Source: Colwellia sp. (GTDB lineage: Bacteria > Pseudomonadota > Gammaproteobacteria > Enterobacterales > Alteromonadaceae). Taken from it: a stretch of DNA of 64,000 nt. The DNA is taken from contig NZ_JABSPA010000001.1 of assembly GCF_013214175.1 (NCBI RefSeq), forward strand, positions 608,619-672,618, read 5' to 3'. Shown here in pieces: positions 9,366 through 19,640 of the stretch (position 1 is the first letter of the stretch; each line of letters opens with the position of its first letter). The notes under the pieces are model-generated. The model was not told the origin of the DNA and did not search any database. It was given only the letters and a program-made list of their open reading frames with translations. The position numbers and the translations under genes were made by a program.

Positions 9366-9989
9366 ATGCCTGATAAATTGACCCCCCTTGAAATAGATGC
9401 CTTAACGGAAATTTTTAATATTGGCATTGGCCGTGCTGCTAAGTCATTGAATCAAATGGTTTCTCAAACGGTTGATTTAACTATTCCTGAAATTGAAATA
9501 TTGCCTAATAAGCAGGCCAAACATAAACTTGATTTGGATACAGCGATGGAAATTAGTGCAGTTACTCAACGATTTTCGGGTGACTTTCAAGGGCAAGCTT
9601 TATTAATGTTTAGTAAAGAGAATGGCTTACAACTGGTGAGATTATTACTTGGCAATAAAATACCCATTGAAGACTTATCCGAGTTAGAGCAAGATTCTTT
9701 AGTTGAAATAGGGAATGTTATTTTAAATGCTTGTTTTGGTACCGTGATTAACTTTTTACAAGCGTCTATTTCAATTGAAATGCCCGAGTTTATTCAAGGT
9801 AACTTAAATAAAATTTTCACCTATAGCAGTGAGCATGATTGGTCACTGTATATAAAAGTGAAATTTTCGCTGCCCAGTGAAAATATTGCCGGTCATATCT
9901 CCTTTATTATGGATATAACCTCACTGGAAATTTTTCAAGAATCAGTGCGTAAGTTTGTTTTTGGAATCACCAATACCGTCAAAAGCTAA
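9366..9989 (+). CDS. CheC-like phosphatase of receiver domains
   Basis: CheC-family proteins dephosphorylate CheY-P. The family motif [D/S]xxxExxN-x22-P occurs twice exactly: D11, E15, N18, P41 and D110, E114, N117, P140, the pattern of a two-active-site CheC. The 207 residues match the family. It lies 30 bp after the CheY-like gene and 9 bp before the hybrid kinase, so the pair is likely regulator and phosphatase. No CheD is nearby. The receptor-methylation genes of classical chemotaxis are absent here. Confidence 0.9.
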   Translation: MPDKLTPLEIDALTEIFNIGIGRAAKSLNQMVSQTVDLTIPEIEILPNKQAKHKLDLDTAMEISAVTQRFSGDFQGQALLMFSKENGLQLVRLLLGNKIPIEDLSELEQDSLVEIGNVILNACFGTVINFLQASISIEMPEFIQGNLNKIFTYSSEHDWSLYIKVKFSLPSENIAGHISFIMDITSLEIFQESVRKFVFGITNTVKS

Positions 9990-9998
9990 GGTGATTAC

Positions 9999-12068
9999 AT
10001 GGCAAACTTAACTAGTGACATACTTTTTGCTTCTTTAAACCAACTTTCTGTTGGCATAGTTATCATTGATGAACAGCAAAAACTAGTTTTTTTTAATCAA
10101 TGGCTAAGTGATTATTCAGGCAAGAACTTAGCTGACCATGAAGGTAAATATTTAGGGGCAGTATTCACACAGTATCAAGACTCTCGTTTGAGTGATGCCT
10201 GTGAGTCTGCTTTGTCATTGGGTTTACCCGCAAGACTATCACATACCTTTAACCCAGCACCTTTACCGCTTTATCAAAATAATTTTTTCGGAGATGAAAA
10301 GTTTTTAATTCAACAGCAAATTAGTGTTAAAAAAATTGCTATAGAGTCATCAAGCCCTCTTTGCCAAATCGTTATTGTTAATGTTACTCATATGGTGAAA
10401 AAGGAGAAAACGCTACAAAAACTAGCGGATGACAATAAGATTCAGCAGCAAAAGGCAGAAATAGCAAGCCGCTCTAAATCTGAGTTTCTTGCTAACATGA
10501 GCCACGAAATAAGAACGCCAATTAATGGTGTGCTCGGTATGCTAACGTTATTAGCGGATACTCAGTTAAGTAAAACTCAACGCCATTTTTCTAAACTTGC
10601 TCGGGTTAGCGCGGAAATATTATTGCATCTAATTAACGATATATTAGACTTTTCCAAAATAGAAGCCGGTAAACTTGAGATTGAAAAAATAGCTTTTAAT
10701 CTGCCAGACAGCATAATTGAAACAATACAAGCCATGGCTATTCAAGCACAAGACAAGAATATTGAGATTATTGTTGATACCACAGGTTTGACAGAAAATT
10801 TTGTGATGGGTGACCCTAGCCGGTTGAAGCAAATAATTACTAATTTACTCAGTAATGCGATTAAGTTCACCGAACAAGGTGAAATTAATATCACTGTGAC
10901 CATGGAAGAGAAAAGTTCAAGTCAATTTAAGTTAGCGGTAGTTATAGCTGATACTGGCATAGGTATCCCGGCGAAAAAATGTGCTGATTTATTTACTGCT
11001 TTTACTCAAGTTGATGCCTCAACAACGAGAGAGTATGGCGGAACTGGCTTAGGATTAACTATCGTTAAACAACTGTGCCAGCTTATGGGGGGAGATATAA
11101 ACGTTAATAGTCAGCTGGGGCTGGGCAGCCAGTTTACTTTTTACCTGAGTTTAGATAAAAGCACACTATCAACAAAACCTTTCAAGGCCTTTACCGAAAA
11201 ACCGATATTACTCATTGATAGTAATGAAAATAGCGCTAAAATTATTAGTAAACAATTACAGCTGTGGGGGCTAAATGTGGTGATAAAAACAGCCTCAGAT
11301 GAAGTTATCGCCATCTGTGATAAAATTAAGAATCACGACTTCTCCGTCATTATGCTAGATAGCAATTTAGATAAAGCTGCGCTAGATTGTATTGCCCATT
11401 TGTTGTTGATAAATAATAAGCTAAGGTCAAAAGCTGTGCCTATTATTTTGCTGACATCCATGAATCATAGCTGTATTGAAAAAAATAACGGACTTTTGGC
11501 ATTAAGCAATGATGAAAATACTCACCACTTAGCTAAGCCTATGAGTCCCTCAATGCTTTATAACGTATTAACTAATGTACTGTCACAAGAATGCACTAAG
11601 TTAGCGAATGGTGATTTAGCGATTGCCCCCTTAATAAGTAACATAACGCATAAAAACAATAAACAAGCAAAAATTCTCTTGGTTGAAGATAATAGGATTA
11701 ATCAAGAGGTTGCGCTCGGCTTGCTACGTAAATTTGGTTTTAACGCCGATGTCGCTAAAAATGGCGTGCATGCATTAGAGTTATTATTGCAGAGTGAACT
11801 CTCTGAGCCATATGAGTTAGTTTTAATGGATTGCCAAATGCCGGAGATGGACGGCTATCAGGCAACACAAGCCATTCGAACAGATGAAAAATATCGGCGC
11901 TTTAATCAAGTGAGCATAATTGCCATGACAGCTAACACCATGCAAGGTGATCAGAAAAAATGTTTAGATGCAGGGATGAATGATTATTTAGCTAAACCAA
12001 TTAACCCGCAACTACTAGCAGAAAAACTTGAATTTTGGTTAACAAATGAAGTAGGTAACCTGTATTAA
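9999..12068 (+). CDS. Hybrid sensor histidine kinase (PAS-HisKA-HATPase-REC-REC)
   Basis: A 689-residue cytosolic hybrid kinase with no membrane segment. An N-terminal PAS-like domain (about 10-130) is followed by the dimerisation/phospho-acceptor box [12 protein letters not shown] with His169, then an ATPase domain with N-box [10 protein letters not shown] and G-boxes DTGIGIP and GGTGLGLT. Two receiver domains follow. The first (about 400-530) is degenerate: IDSNE replaces the acidic pair, though an Asp in MLDSNL remains. The second (about 556-680) is complete ([27 protein letters not shown]). A Shine-Dalgarno AAGGTG lies just before ATG. It is last in the CheY/CheC operon and likely phosphorylates the CheY-like protein. 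Confidence 0.93.
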   Translation: MANLTSDILFASLNQLSVGIVIIDEQQKLVFFNQWLSDYSGKNLADHEGKYLGAVFTQYQDSRLSDACESALSLGLPARLSHTFNPAPLPLYQNNFFGDEKFLIQQQISVKKIAIESSSPLCQIVIVNVTHMVKKEKTLQKLADDNKIQQQKAEIASRSKSEFLANMSHEIRTPINGVLGMLTLLADTQLSKTQRHFSKLARVSAEILLHLINDILDFSKIEAGKLEIEKIAFNLPDSIIETIQAMAIQAQDKNIEIIVDTTGLTENFVMGDPSRLKQIITNLLSNAIKFTEQGEINITVTMEEKSSSQFKLAVVIADTGIGIPAKKCADLFTAFTQVDASTTREYGGTGLGLTIVKQLCQLMGGDINVNSQLGLGSQFTFYLSLDKSTLSTKPFKAFTEKPILLIDSNENSAKIISKQLQLWGLNVVIKTASDEVIAICDKIKNHDFSVIMLDSNLDKAALDCIAHLLLINNKLRSKAVPIILLTSMNHSCIEKNNGLLALSNDENTHHLAKPMSPSMLYNVLTNVLSQECTKLANGDLAIAPLISNITHKNNKQAKILLVEDNRINQEVALGLLRKFGFNADVAKNGVHALELLLQSELSEPYELVLMDCQMPEMDGYQATQAIRTDEKYRRFNQVSIIAMTANTMQGDQKKCLDAGMNDYLAKPINPQLLAEKLEFWLTNEVGNLY

Positions 12069-12100
12069 TGATTATCTACTTCATTTTCGGTAAGTTAGAC

Positions 12101-14404
12101 TTAGTTATGCTTTTTTCTATCGGAAAATTGATCGTCTGAAAAACGCGTCAAACCTTTTTTGTGCATTGGCGTTCTCTTACCCTTACCATTGCCTTGTCCC
12201 GGTTTAGATCTATTCTGACCTGGGCTACTTTTAAAGCCTTGCGAGTTATTCTTACCTTGTCTGTTTTTATTGGCTAAATTCTGCTCATTACGTGTTTCTC
12301 TTGGTACTAAACAGTTTGGCCCTGAGCCAATCAGTTTAGTTAAGCCCATTTTGGTTAACGCTTGACGAATCTGTGCCCAGTTTAGGGGATCATGATAACG
12401 TAGTATGGCTTTGTGTAAACGTCGTTGAATGGTGCCTTTAGGTACGGTTATTCGACCACCTTCCTTAGCTAAGTTTTTGCTGGTCACGTTGCGCAACGAG
12501 TTCAACTCGGTATGATACAAGGTGGTCGCATTAGCTAATGGTGAAGGATAAAAGTTTTGTACCTGATCTAACTTAAAATCATTGTCTTTTAGCCATAGCG
12601 CTAAATTAACCATATCTCTGTCAGTGGTGCCTGGGTGAGCAGAGATAAAGTAAGGGATCAAGTACTGTTTCTTGCCAGCAAGTTTAGAATAATGGTCAAA
12701 CATTTCTTTAAATTTGTCATAGCTGCCCATGCCTGGTTTCATCATCTTATCAAGCGGGCCTTGTTCGGTATGCTCTGGAGCAATTTTTAAATAACCGCCA
12801 ACATGATGGGTGGCTAATTCTTGAATATATTCAGGATGCTCTATGGCTAAATCGTAACGAACACCTGAAGCGATCAACACCTTTTTAATGCCTTTAACTT
12901 TACGCGCTTTACGGTAAAGCTCGATGGTTGGGGTATGATCGGTATCTAAGTGGCCACAAATAGTTGGCCAGACACATGAAGGCTTACGACAAGTCGCTTC
13001 GGCTTTTTCACTTTTACAATTGAGCTGATACATATTCGCCGTTGGACCACCAAGATCTGATATCACACCAGTAAAACCTGGTACTTTTTCTCTAATATCT
13101 TCTATTTCTTTGATGATCGATTCATGGGAGCGACTTTGAATAATGCGGCCTTCATGCTCGGTAATTGAGCAGAAAGTACAACCACCAAAACAACCGCGCA
13201 TGATATTAATCGATGTTTTTATCATGTCATATGCTGGGATCTTGGCTTTACCATAACTTGGGTGTGGTACTCGTTTATATTCAAGATCAAATACGCCATC
13301 CATTTCCGCTGTTGACAGCGGTTTCGCCGGTGGATTTAACCAAATTAGTCGTGTGCCGTGACTCTGTACTAACGGCTTAGCTGAAGTAGGGTTAACTTCT
13401 TGATGAAAAATACGTGATGCATGCGCATACAGAACCTTGTTATCTTTTACCTGCTCAAATGTCGGTAAATTAATGTAAGTGGTTTCCCAAGGTTTAGCTT
13501 TTTGTTCCCATGTTTTATTACGGTAGTCCGCCATTACAATAGGCTGAGCCGTTTTAGTAACGTCTTTAGCCTGATCTTCTGCGGCCGATTGTGCTTCGTT
13601 ATCACTACAGCTTTCTGGCGTAATTTCTGTGTAAGGGCTAAGAATGGCATCAATTTTACCCGGACGGTCGATATCACGGGAATCTATGCCTTTCCAGCCT
13701 GGCAGAGCCTGGTTGGTTAAGAAAGCACTGCCACGAACATCGGTGATATTTTTAACATCTTCACCACGAGCAATACGGTGGGCAATTTCAACTAATGGCC
13801 GCTCTGCATTGCCAAAGATTAATAAATCGGCTTTTGAATCAAATAATACTGAGCGACGAACTTTATCTGACCAGTAATCATAGTGGGCTATTCGGCGTAA
13901 ACTGGCTTCAATTCCGCCAATAATAACAGGTACACCTTTAAAGGCTTCTTTACAGCGCTGAGTATATGCAGTCACTGCGCGATCTGGACGCTTACCGCCT
14001 TCATCATTCGGTGTATAGGCATCATCATGACGCATTCTTCGCTCGGCAGTATATCGATTGATCATGGAATCCATATTACCGGCAGTAACGCCAAAAAATA
14101 AATTAGGTTTGCCTAATTCCATGAAGGCGTCTTTTGAATGCCATGCGGGTTGTGCAATTATACCCACTCTAAAACCTTGCGCTTCAAGCATACGGCCAAT
14201 AATAGCCATACCAAAACTTGGGTGATCTACATAAGCATCACCGGTGACAATAATAATGTCACAACTGTCCCAGCCTAGTATGTCCATTTCTTTGCGTGAC
14301 ATAGGTAAGAATGGCGCTGTGCCGTAGCACTCAGCCCAGTACTTTGGATAATCAAATAATCCTTGCTGTGATTTCGAAATTATTTGTTTTTTTACTGAAG
14401 CCAT
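12101..14404 (-). CDS. ygiQ: YgiQ family radical SAM protein
   Basis: A large radical S-adenosylmethionine protein of unknown reaction. The cluster motif CxxxCxxC is seen as [11 protein letters not shown], preceded by an N-terminal cobalamin-binding-like region ([17 protein letters not shown]). The conserved region matches E. coli YgiQ end to end; the tail after about residue 680 is disordered and rich in Gly, Lys, Asn and Gln. An open frame extends upstream to a GTG at 14488, but family alignment begins at MASVKKQ, so I chose the ATG at 14404. It is convergent with the hybrid kinase gene. Confidence 0.93.
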   Translation of the reverse strand: MASVKKQIISKSQQGLFDYPKYWAECYGTAPFLPMSRKEMDILGWDSCDIIIVTGDAYVDHPSFGMAIIGRMLEAQGFRVGIIAQPAWHSKDAFMELGKPNLFFGVTAGNMDSMINRYTAERRMRHDDAYTPNDEGGKRPDRAVTAYTQRCKEAFKGVPVIIGGIEASLRRIAHYDYWSDKVRRSVLFDSKADLLIFGNAERPLVEIAHRIARGEDVKNITDVRGSAFLTNQALPGWKGIDSRDIDRPGKIDAILSPYTEITPESCSDNEAQSAAEDQAKDVTKTAQPIVMADYRNKTWEQKAKPWETTYINLPTFEQVKDNKVLYAHASRIFHQEVNPTSAKPLVQSHGTRLIWLNPPAKPLSTAEMDGVFDLEYKRVPHPSYGKAKIPAYDMIKTSINIMRGCFGGCTFCSITEHEGRIIQSRSHESIIKEIEDIREKVPGFTGVISDLGGPTANMYQLNCKSEKAEATCRKPSCVWPTICGHLDTDHTPTIELYRKARKVKGIKKVLIASGVRYDLAIEHPEYIQELATHHVGGYLKIAPEHTEQGPLDKMMKPGMGSYDKFKEMFDHYSKLAGKKQYLIPYFISAHPGTTDRDMVNLALWLKDNDFKLDQVQNFYPSPLANATTLYHTELNSLRNVTSKNLAKEGGRITVPKGTIQRRLHKAILRYHDPLNWAQIRQALTKMGLTKLIGSGPNCLVPRETRNEQNLANKNRQGKNNSQGFKSSPGQNRSKPGQGNGKGKRTPMHKKGLTRFSDDQFSDRKKHN

Positions 14405-14723
14405 ATCACCATTCCCGTTGGGGTTAACCAATTCTAAAATTACTATGTCACCAAATGACTGTGCCGCCCGTGTACTGTGAAACAGCACTATGAAAATAGC
14501 GGGCGCGGGATTATATCAGAAATATCATGCGAGCCCCAAATATATCAGTATGTTTTTTGTACGATTGGAAGTGACTTGGTAAAAAATAAGGATTGTATAA
14601 TGTTTACAATCTTGACGGTATTTGCTCTAATCACTTTGAGTCATATTTAGTCTGATGATTACCATAAAGAAAGCAATAAAAACAAAAATTATAAAGAGTG
14701 TTATTAATATTTTAGAGGAAGCT

Positions 14724-16625
14724 ATGAATAAGAACCTAAAAAACAGCTTGTTGGCAAGCGCTATTGTCACAGCTCTTGGCTTAAGTGCCTGTGTTAAACA
14801 AAGCGATACAGTGGCAGTAACTCAATCAACACCAGCGTCACAAGGGGCTGACAATGCTGTCGTTATTAGCGCAGAGCAAAATTTAACGGCGCTCTATTTG
14901 CAAGCTAAGCAAAGTCTCTTTAAACAGCGTGCTTTATCAGCAACCATGTATGGCTTATCCGAGCAAGATGTTGGCCAAGACGTCAGCAGCAAGATGGAGC
15001 TTTACGGCTCTGCAAACGAAGCCAAGTTACGTGCTGAGTTATTATCGATATCGAATAAAATTGCGGGTATTAAGCTTGAAGGTGATGATATTACCGCGAA
15101 AAACAACCAGCAAGTGATGGCAGGGTTAACACGATATTTTGCTGGCGAGCCAAACTTTACTGTTGGTTTTATTGATACTTGGATGGGACTTTCGCCCTTT
15201 ATAGTCAATCAAATTAATGGCCCCTTGATTGATATCCCTCGTATTATGCAAAACGACCAGCCAATTACCACAGAGCAACAAGCATTAGATTATATCGCGC
15301 GGTTAGGAGCATTTGACCGTCTTGCTAATAGTATTATTGAAAAACAAGCAGCCGATGCCGGACAAAATTGGTTACCACCGAAAGTGACTTTACAAGGAGC
15401 AATTAAGTACCTTAAGGGCTTTACCAGTGTTCCCGCAGAGCAGCATACTTTTGTCAGTGTATTTGCCGATAAAGTTGACAAAATTGACTCGCTTAATGCT
15501 GAGCAAAAGCAAGCATTAATAAAACAAGTTATCTCGAAAGTCAGCCAAGTGGTCTATCCAGCATATCAATCGGTGCAAAAAGCCAGTGAACAATTATTGG
15601 CTAAATCTCGTGATGAATCAGGTATATGGGCACAGCCAAATGGCAGTGATTATTACCAAGATGCGATTAAACAATTAGGTGATAGTGAACTTACGCCAAG
15701 TGAAATACACCAACTAGGTTTGGGTGAAGTCGCTCGCATTAGCGTTGCTATGGACACCATTTTACAACAGCAAGGTTATAAACAAGGCTCTGTTGGCGAG
15801 CGTATGGTGGCATTAAATGAAGAGCCACGCTTTTTATATGAAGATTCAACAGTAGGGCGAGAAGAGTTATTAAGTGATATTAATGGTTATATCACTGAAA
15901 TGACCACAAAAATGGCTCCGGTATTTAAAACGACACCAAGTTATCAAGTTGAGGTGAAAGCTTTTCCAGTTGAAGTACAAGATGGTGCGCCAGGCGGTCA
16001 ATATACTTCACCGGCTGTTGATGGTAGTAAACCGGGGATTTATTGGATTAACTTACGTGATATGAAAGCTAACCCTAAATTTGGTTTAAAAACCTTAACC
16101 TACCATGAAGCAAATCCGGGACATCATTGGCAAATAGCGTTGAATTTAGATCAAGCTGAATTACCTTTTTTACGTAGAATCGCTCCGTATAACGCATATG
16201 CCGAGGGTTGGGCGCTTTATTCAGAGCAGGTCGCTTTCGAGTTAGGTATGTATGAAAATGATCCCTTTGGCAACTTAGGTCGTTTACAAGCGGAGTTATT
16301 TAGAGCGGTACGTTTAGTGGTTGATACTGGCCTACATGATAAGCGCTGGACACGAGAGCAAGCGATTAGCTATATGTCAGAGCAAACGGGTACCGCTGAG
16401 TCTGATGTTATTGCTGAAATTGAACGTTATATGGCATGGCCAGGCCAAGCACTCGGCTATAAACTAGGTATGTTAAAAATATTGAGTTTAAGAGAGCAAG
16501 CGGAAAAACGTTTAGGTGAGAATTTTGATTTAGCCGAGTTTCATGATGTTGTGCTGTTAAATGGCGCAGTGCCTATGGCGGTATTATCACGTAATGTGAA
16601 CTATTGGTTAGATGGTAAGTCATAG
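14724..16625 (+). CDS. DUF885 family lipoprotein, putative metallopeptidase-like
   Basis: A DUF885 protein of 633 residues. The signal peptide ends in a lipobox (LGLSAC), so it should be a lipoprotein of the periplasmic face. The family hallmark HEANPGHH is present in LTYHEANPGHHWQ near residue 470, and another conserved part (AYAEGWALYSEQ) follows; the family is thought to be zinc-peptidase-like, though substrates are mostly unknown. The frame is open to 14655, but the ATG at 14724 has a good ribosome site (AGAGGA, 5 bases) and begins the signal peptide, so it is preferred. Confidence 0.9.
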   Translation: MNKNLKNSLLASAIVTALGLSACVKQSDTVAVTQSTPASQGADNAVVISAEQNLTALYLQAKQSLFKQRALSATMYGLSEQDVGQDVSSKMELYGSANEAKLRAELLSISNKIAGIKLEGDDITAKNNQQVMAGLTRYFAGEPNFTVGFIDTWMGLSPFIVNQINGPLIDIPRIMQNDQPITTEQQALDYIARLGAFDRLANSIIEKQAADAGQNWLPPKVTLQGAIKYLKGFTSVPAEQHTFVSVFADKVDKIDSLNAEQKQALIKQVISKVSQVVYPAYQSVQKASEQLLAKSRDESGIWAQPNGSDYYQDAIKQLGDSELTPSEIHQLGLGEVARISVAMDTILQQQGYKQGSVGERMVALNEEPRFLYEDSTVGREELLSDINGYITEMTTKMAPVFKTTPSYQVEVKAFPVEVQDGAPGGQYTSPAVDGSKPGIYWINLRDMKANPKFGLKTLTYHEANPGHHWQIALNLDQAELPFLRRIAPYNAYAEGWALYSEQVAFELGMYENDPFGNLGRLQAELFRAVRLVVDTGLHDKRWTREQAISYMSEQTGTAESDVIAEIERYMAWPGQALGYKLGMLKILSLREQAEKRLGENFDLAEFHDVVLLNGAVPMAVLSRNVNYWLDGKS

Positions 16626-16720
16626 GTAAATTTATTTAACCGTTAGCTCTAGCTATAATATCTTGCCGATATGTTCGCTAAAAAATAGCTGTTTCTACAT
16701 GGTTAGCGGGTAAATAAAAA

Positions 16721-16752
16721 GGTCGTATTGTTTTTAACAATACGGCTTTTTT
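16721..16752 (+). terminator. Rho-independent terminator after DUF885 gene
   Basis: CGTATTG (16724-16730) pairs with CAATACG (16738-16744), followed by GCTTTTTTATTTT. It separates the DUF885 gene from the convergent sulA. Confidence 0.85.
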
Positions 16753-16818
16753 ATTTTCGGTAAGTTATATAAGTCATATTAGCTTATCGCCTGATTATAT
16801 TTTGATGAGCTGGAGGTA

Positions 16819-17322
16819 TTAGTGAATGTTATGGTCATTGCTGGTAAGTTCATTTGTACGTTGATTTTTAAGTAGCACACATTGAGTTTCTCCTAAGCGC
16901 GCACAGCTATCCAGTTCGGCGATCTCATCGGCTCTAAAAGAAGCATTTGAAAGAATAACCGCAGAGCAGTTGCCACGGCATAAAACATTTTTTATTTGTT
17001 CAATATCTAAGTGTGCAGACTTCTTATCAACTAAGTAATTCACCTTGTTTTTGCCTTTAAAACTAACACAAAGCACTTTTGAAATATCGACACCATGGGT
17101 TTTCGCTAATTGCTCTAATGATGATTCTTCAGGGTTAATAAACAATACCCACTTTTTTTCTTGATTATGTTGCTGACAAATATTTGCATAGTGATATGAC
17201 AATTCTTGATGGTTGGCTACATTGGTTAGTTTTAACCAAGTCTGCTCTGCAACGGGAGTACTGATGGCATTTTCTATAACATTGTTTATGACATTGCTAT
17301 TCATTGTATCTGTGGTGTACAT
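16819..17322 (-). CDS. sulA: SulA-like SOS cell division inhibitor
   Basis: SulA binds FtsZ and blocks septation after DNA damage. The protein is 167 residues, close to E. coli's 169. The central part (KKWVLFINPEESSLEQLAKTHGVDISKVLCV...) follows the SulA/RecA-like fold pattern, with the conserved NCSAVILSNASF region. The last residue is His (HNIH); in E. coli the C-terminal His is needed for Lon degradation, so the same control may apply. A perfect LexA box lies 36 bp upstream. GAGG precedes the ATG. lexA is not adjacent in this window, unlike some relatives. Confidence 0.85.
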   Translation of the reverse strand: MYTTDTMNSNVINNVIENAISTPVAEQTWLKLTNVANHQELSYHYANICQQHNQEKKWVLFINPEESSLEQLAKTHGVDISKVLCVSFKGKNKVNYLVDKKSAHLDIEQIKNVLCRGNCSAVILSNASFRADEIAELDSCARLGETQCVLLKNQRTNELTSNDHNIH

Positions 17323-17357
17323 AGTTCAACCTCGTGCTAAATTGTGACAACTAGATA

Positions 17358-17377
17358 TACTGTATGAACGTACAGTA
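17358..17377 (-). promoter_or_regulatory. LexA (SOS) operator of sulA
   Basis: TACTGTATGAACGTACAGTA is a nearly symmetrical palindrome containing CTGT-N8-ACAG, the gammaproteobacterial LexA consensus. It lies upstream of the sulA start codon, where it can overlap the promoter. This predicts induction by DNA damage through RecA-LexA. Confidence 0.93.
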
Positions 17378-17598
17378 TATCGTTTGTGTTGGCTATTCAA
17401 GCATTATTTGTAAATTTTTTACACAATATCGATATGCCAGGGTAGAAAATGTATACATTAAAATTATGTAGGCAGGGAATTTAGGCATGGAAATATTTAT
17501 ACTATTCCCAATAACTTTTTCTCTTATCGTACCCAGTAAAAACCAACCAAAACAATGTATTAGATTGAAAAGCAGCTGGCTTTTTGGGGTGAGATTAA

Positions 17599-17656
17599 CG
17601 CCGTTTTGGCGTATTTACCCCGCACAAGTGGGTAATAAGGTAATGGAATTGGTATT
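17599..17656. repeat. solo end of the 379-537 repeat family
   Basis: This 58-bp stretch aligns with the reverse complement of the left end of the 379-537 element, sharing GCACAAGTGGG(T/C)AATAA, then GGAATTGGTATT at the outer end. The rest of the element is not present. The remaining 626-bp gap between sulA and the next gene (17323-17948) shows no gene; 17657-17948 has no clear element. Confidence 0.7.
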
Positions 17657-17948
17657 TGATTAGGTGCAAGACCATCATCGATAGGGCGATCCCTTGAAAA
17701 TCAATTTGGCTTTTGGCGATAAATATCAGATAACGAATTCTGCTGACAATGACAATGACAAAGCTAGATTATAGCTGTGATCACTGGATTAAGGTCGTTA
17801 GCAAGCGAGGCTCTTTAGTAAGGAATTTGCTGCTTATGTATAAATAAAATGTGCGATCGAAGTAGATGAATGGTAAATAGGGTAGTAAATGATAAGGTTA
17901 AAACCAAGCATAAAGGCAGCGTTGTTCTGCTTTTATGCTTGATTTTGT

Positions 17949-18716
17949 TTATTGCTCTAATGTTGATAATTGCGCTTCAAATTGTTCGGCGCCGGCTTTA
18001 ACTTGATAGAGTTTAACCATTAAATAGTTTAACTCTGGGGCAAACCAAACGTAGGTGATACGTTTTTTCTCAACAATCTCTCGTTTTAAGCGAATCGTTT
18101 TAACTAAGCCAAAGGGAAGTATAAGTTCTTCCTCACCATCGTATAGATATTGATAGTTCTTGATCGAGCCTCGAGTACTGATCACAGGATAAACAAAGCG
18201 CTTTTGTTCCGGGCTGTTAATTAAGTCAATACGATTTTGTAGATGATAACTGAGTTTATCTAATAGGCCATCAGTGAAATCTAAAGTGATTTTTTTATTA
18301 TTTTTAACATCGGTCGCCGTTTTTCCCGCTAGGTCATATTGCCATTTATAGTATTTATCGCGTCCGGTTCCTTCGCGTTGATAATCATAACTCAACGGTA
18401 TCACTTGTTTGTTTTCTACTTTAATTATGGCAGTTTCACTGCGTCTATCAGAAAAAATCAACCAACTTATATCTGTTTCATAATGGTATTTTATTTTATT
18501 ATCATCAAGGTAACTCAGCTGCCTAATTGCCGTACCGACGGGATCTGATTTATGTAATAAGGTATAGGTAGCCCGATAAGGGGGAATAATTGCTGCGAAG
18601 GGGGATCTCTGTTGCTGGGCGGTTGCTTGCGTTTTACTAGAGACCTGAGTAATAGCAGGATTGGCTGAAGCCAGAAAAGGTAAAGTTAACAACAGCAGGG
18701 GCAAGAATTTTCGCAT
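17949..18716 (-). CDS. DUF3108 domain periplasmic protein
   Basis: Protein of the DUF3108 family, function unknown. A hydrophobic N-terminal signal peptide (MRKFLPLLLLTLPFLASA) with an SxA-type end leads to a mature domain of about 235 residues, with the family's start (PPYRATYTLLHKSDPVGTA) and tail (YVWFAPELNYLMVKL). The frame also opens at an upstream TTG (18740), but the ATG at 18716 begins the signal peptide, so I use it. It lies downstream of purM-purN on the same strand, an arrangement also found in related genomes. Confidence 0.88.
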   Translation of the reverse strand: MRKFLPLLLLTLPFLASANPAITQVSSKTQATAQQQRSPFAAIIPPYRATYTLLHKSDPVGTAIRQLSYLDDNKIKYHYETDISWLIFSDRRSETAIIKVENKQVIPLSYDYQREGTGRDKYYKWQYDLAGKTATDVKNNKKITLDFTDGLLDKLSYHLQNRIDLINSPEQKRFVYPVISTRGSIKNYQYLYDGEEELILPFGLVKTIRLKREIVEKKRITYVWFAPELNYLMVKLYQVKAGAEQFEAQLSTLEQ

Positions 18717-18882
18717 AATAAGCAAAGTGTCCAGAAGCAATTAGTACTCATGATACTAACAGCTTCTGTGGGGTGTTTAGCAATAATTTGGTAACTAATT
18801 TGTTCTACTATTCTACCCGCAATTAGCCTAAGCCTACTTATGTTAGCGCTTAGTTAGGGTCCCGTCCGTTTAGCTATCAATG

Positions 18883-19524
18883 TTAATCGTTAGCATAACC
18901 TGAAGCTGACAGTGTATTACCATCAAGAATTGCATGATCGCCTTGCATGCTAAGTCTTTTTTCAGCAAACCACTTAACTACGAGTGGGTAGATACGGTGT
19001 TCTTGCTCATGTACTCGTGCAGCTAAATCATCACTACTATCGCCATCAAATACTGGTACTTTCGCTTGAAGAATGACTGGACCGCCATCAAGTTCTTCAG
19101 TGACAAAATGAACACTAACACCGTGGACATCATCGCCAGCATCAATTGCCCGTTGATGAGTATTTAAACCCTGATATTTAGGTAACAAAGATGGATGTAT
19201 GTTTAATAGTTTGCCTTGAAAGTGCTGGACAAAGCTGGGGGTGAGAATTCTCATAAAGCCGGCTAAGACAATTAAATCAGCGTCAAAAACATCGATTTTT
19301 TTGATAAGAGCTTGATCGTAATCTTCACGGCTAGCGAATTCTTTATGTGAAAGAGCTACGGTAGCAATGTCAGCATTCTGAGCACGCGTTAGGCCATAAG
19401 CATCTATTTTATTTGATACCACACCAACCACTTCTGCTGGGTAATTACTATCAGTACAGGCATCAATAATGGCTTGTAAATTAGTGCCGCCGCCTGAGAT
19501 TAATACAACTATTTTGCTCGACAT
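18883..19524 (-). CDS. purN: Phosphoribosylglycinamide formyltransferase PurN
   Basis: PurN transfers a formyl group from 10-formyltetrahydrofolate to GAR, the third step of de novo purine synthesis. At 213 residues it matches E. coli PurN. The N-terminal nucleotide loop ISGGGTNLQAI is visible, and the catalytic Asn/His/Asp set appears in LNIHPSLLP and HFVTEELDGGPVI. It follows purM on the same strand with a 116-bp gap holding a strong hairpin. Confidence 0.96.
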   Translation of the reverse strand: MSSKIVVLISGGGTNLQAIIDACTDSNYPAEVVGVVSNKIDAYGLTRAQNADIATVALSHKEFASREDYDQALIKKIDVFDADLIVLAGFMRILTPSFVQHFQGKLLNIHPSLLPKYQGLNTHQRAIDAGDDVHGVSVHFVTEELDGGPVILQAKVPVFDGDSSDDLAARVHEQEHRIYPLVVKWFAEKRLSMQGDHAILDGNTLSASGYAND

Positions 19525-19580
19525 ATTTGTTCCTTATCGCTTAGTAAATTAGTTAAGGATTAATAAAGCAGAGATAAATA

Positions 19581-19605
19581 AAAGGGGCTAATAAATAGCC
19601 CCTTT
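19581..19605 (-). promoter_or_regulatory. Hairpin between purM and purN
   Basis: AAAGGGGCTA and TAGCCCCTTT pair perfectly (10 bp) around an ATAAA loop. After it on the minus strand comes TATTTATCTC, an imperfect T-run. It could be a partial terminator or an mRNA stability hairpin that lowers purN relative to purM. Confidence 0.6.
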
Positions 19606-19640
19606 ATAATAATACTTTACTTGCTTAGATAGTTAGTTGT

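Noticed and set aside
13502-13877. Two plus-strand frames within the radical SAM gene
   Set aside because: Antisense of conserved YgiQ sequence, no ribosome site or family signal.
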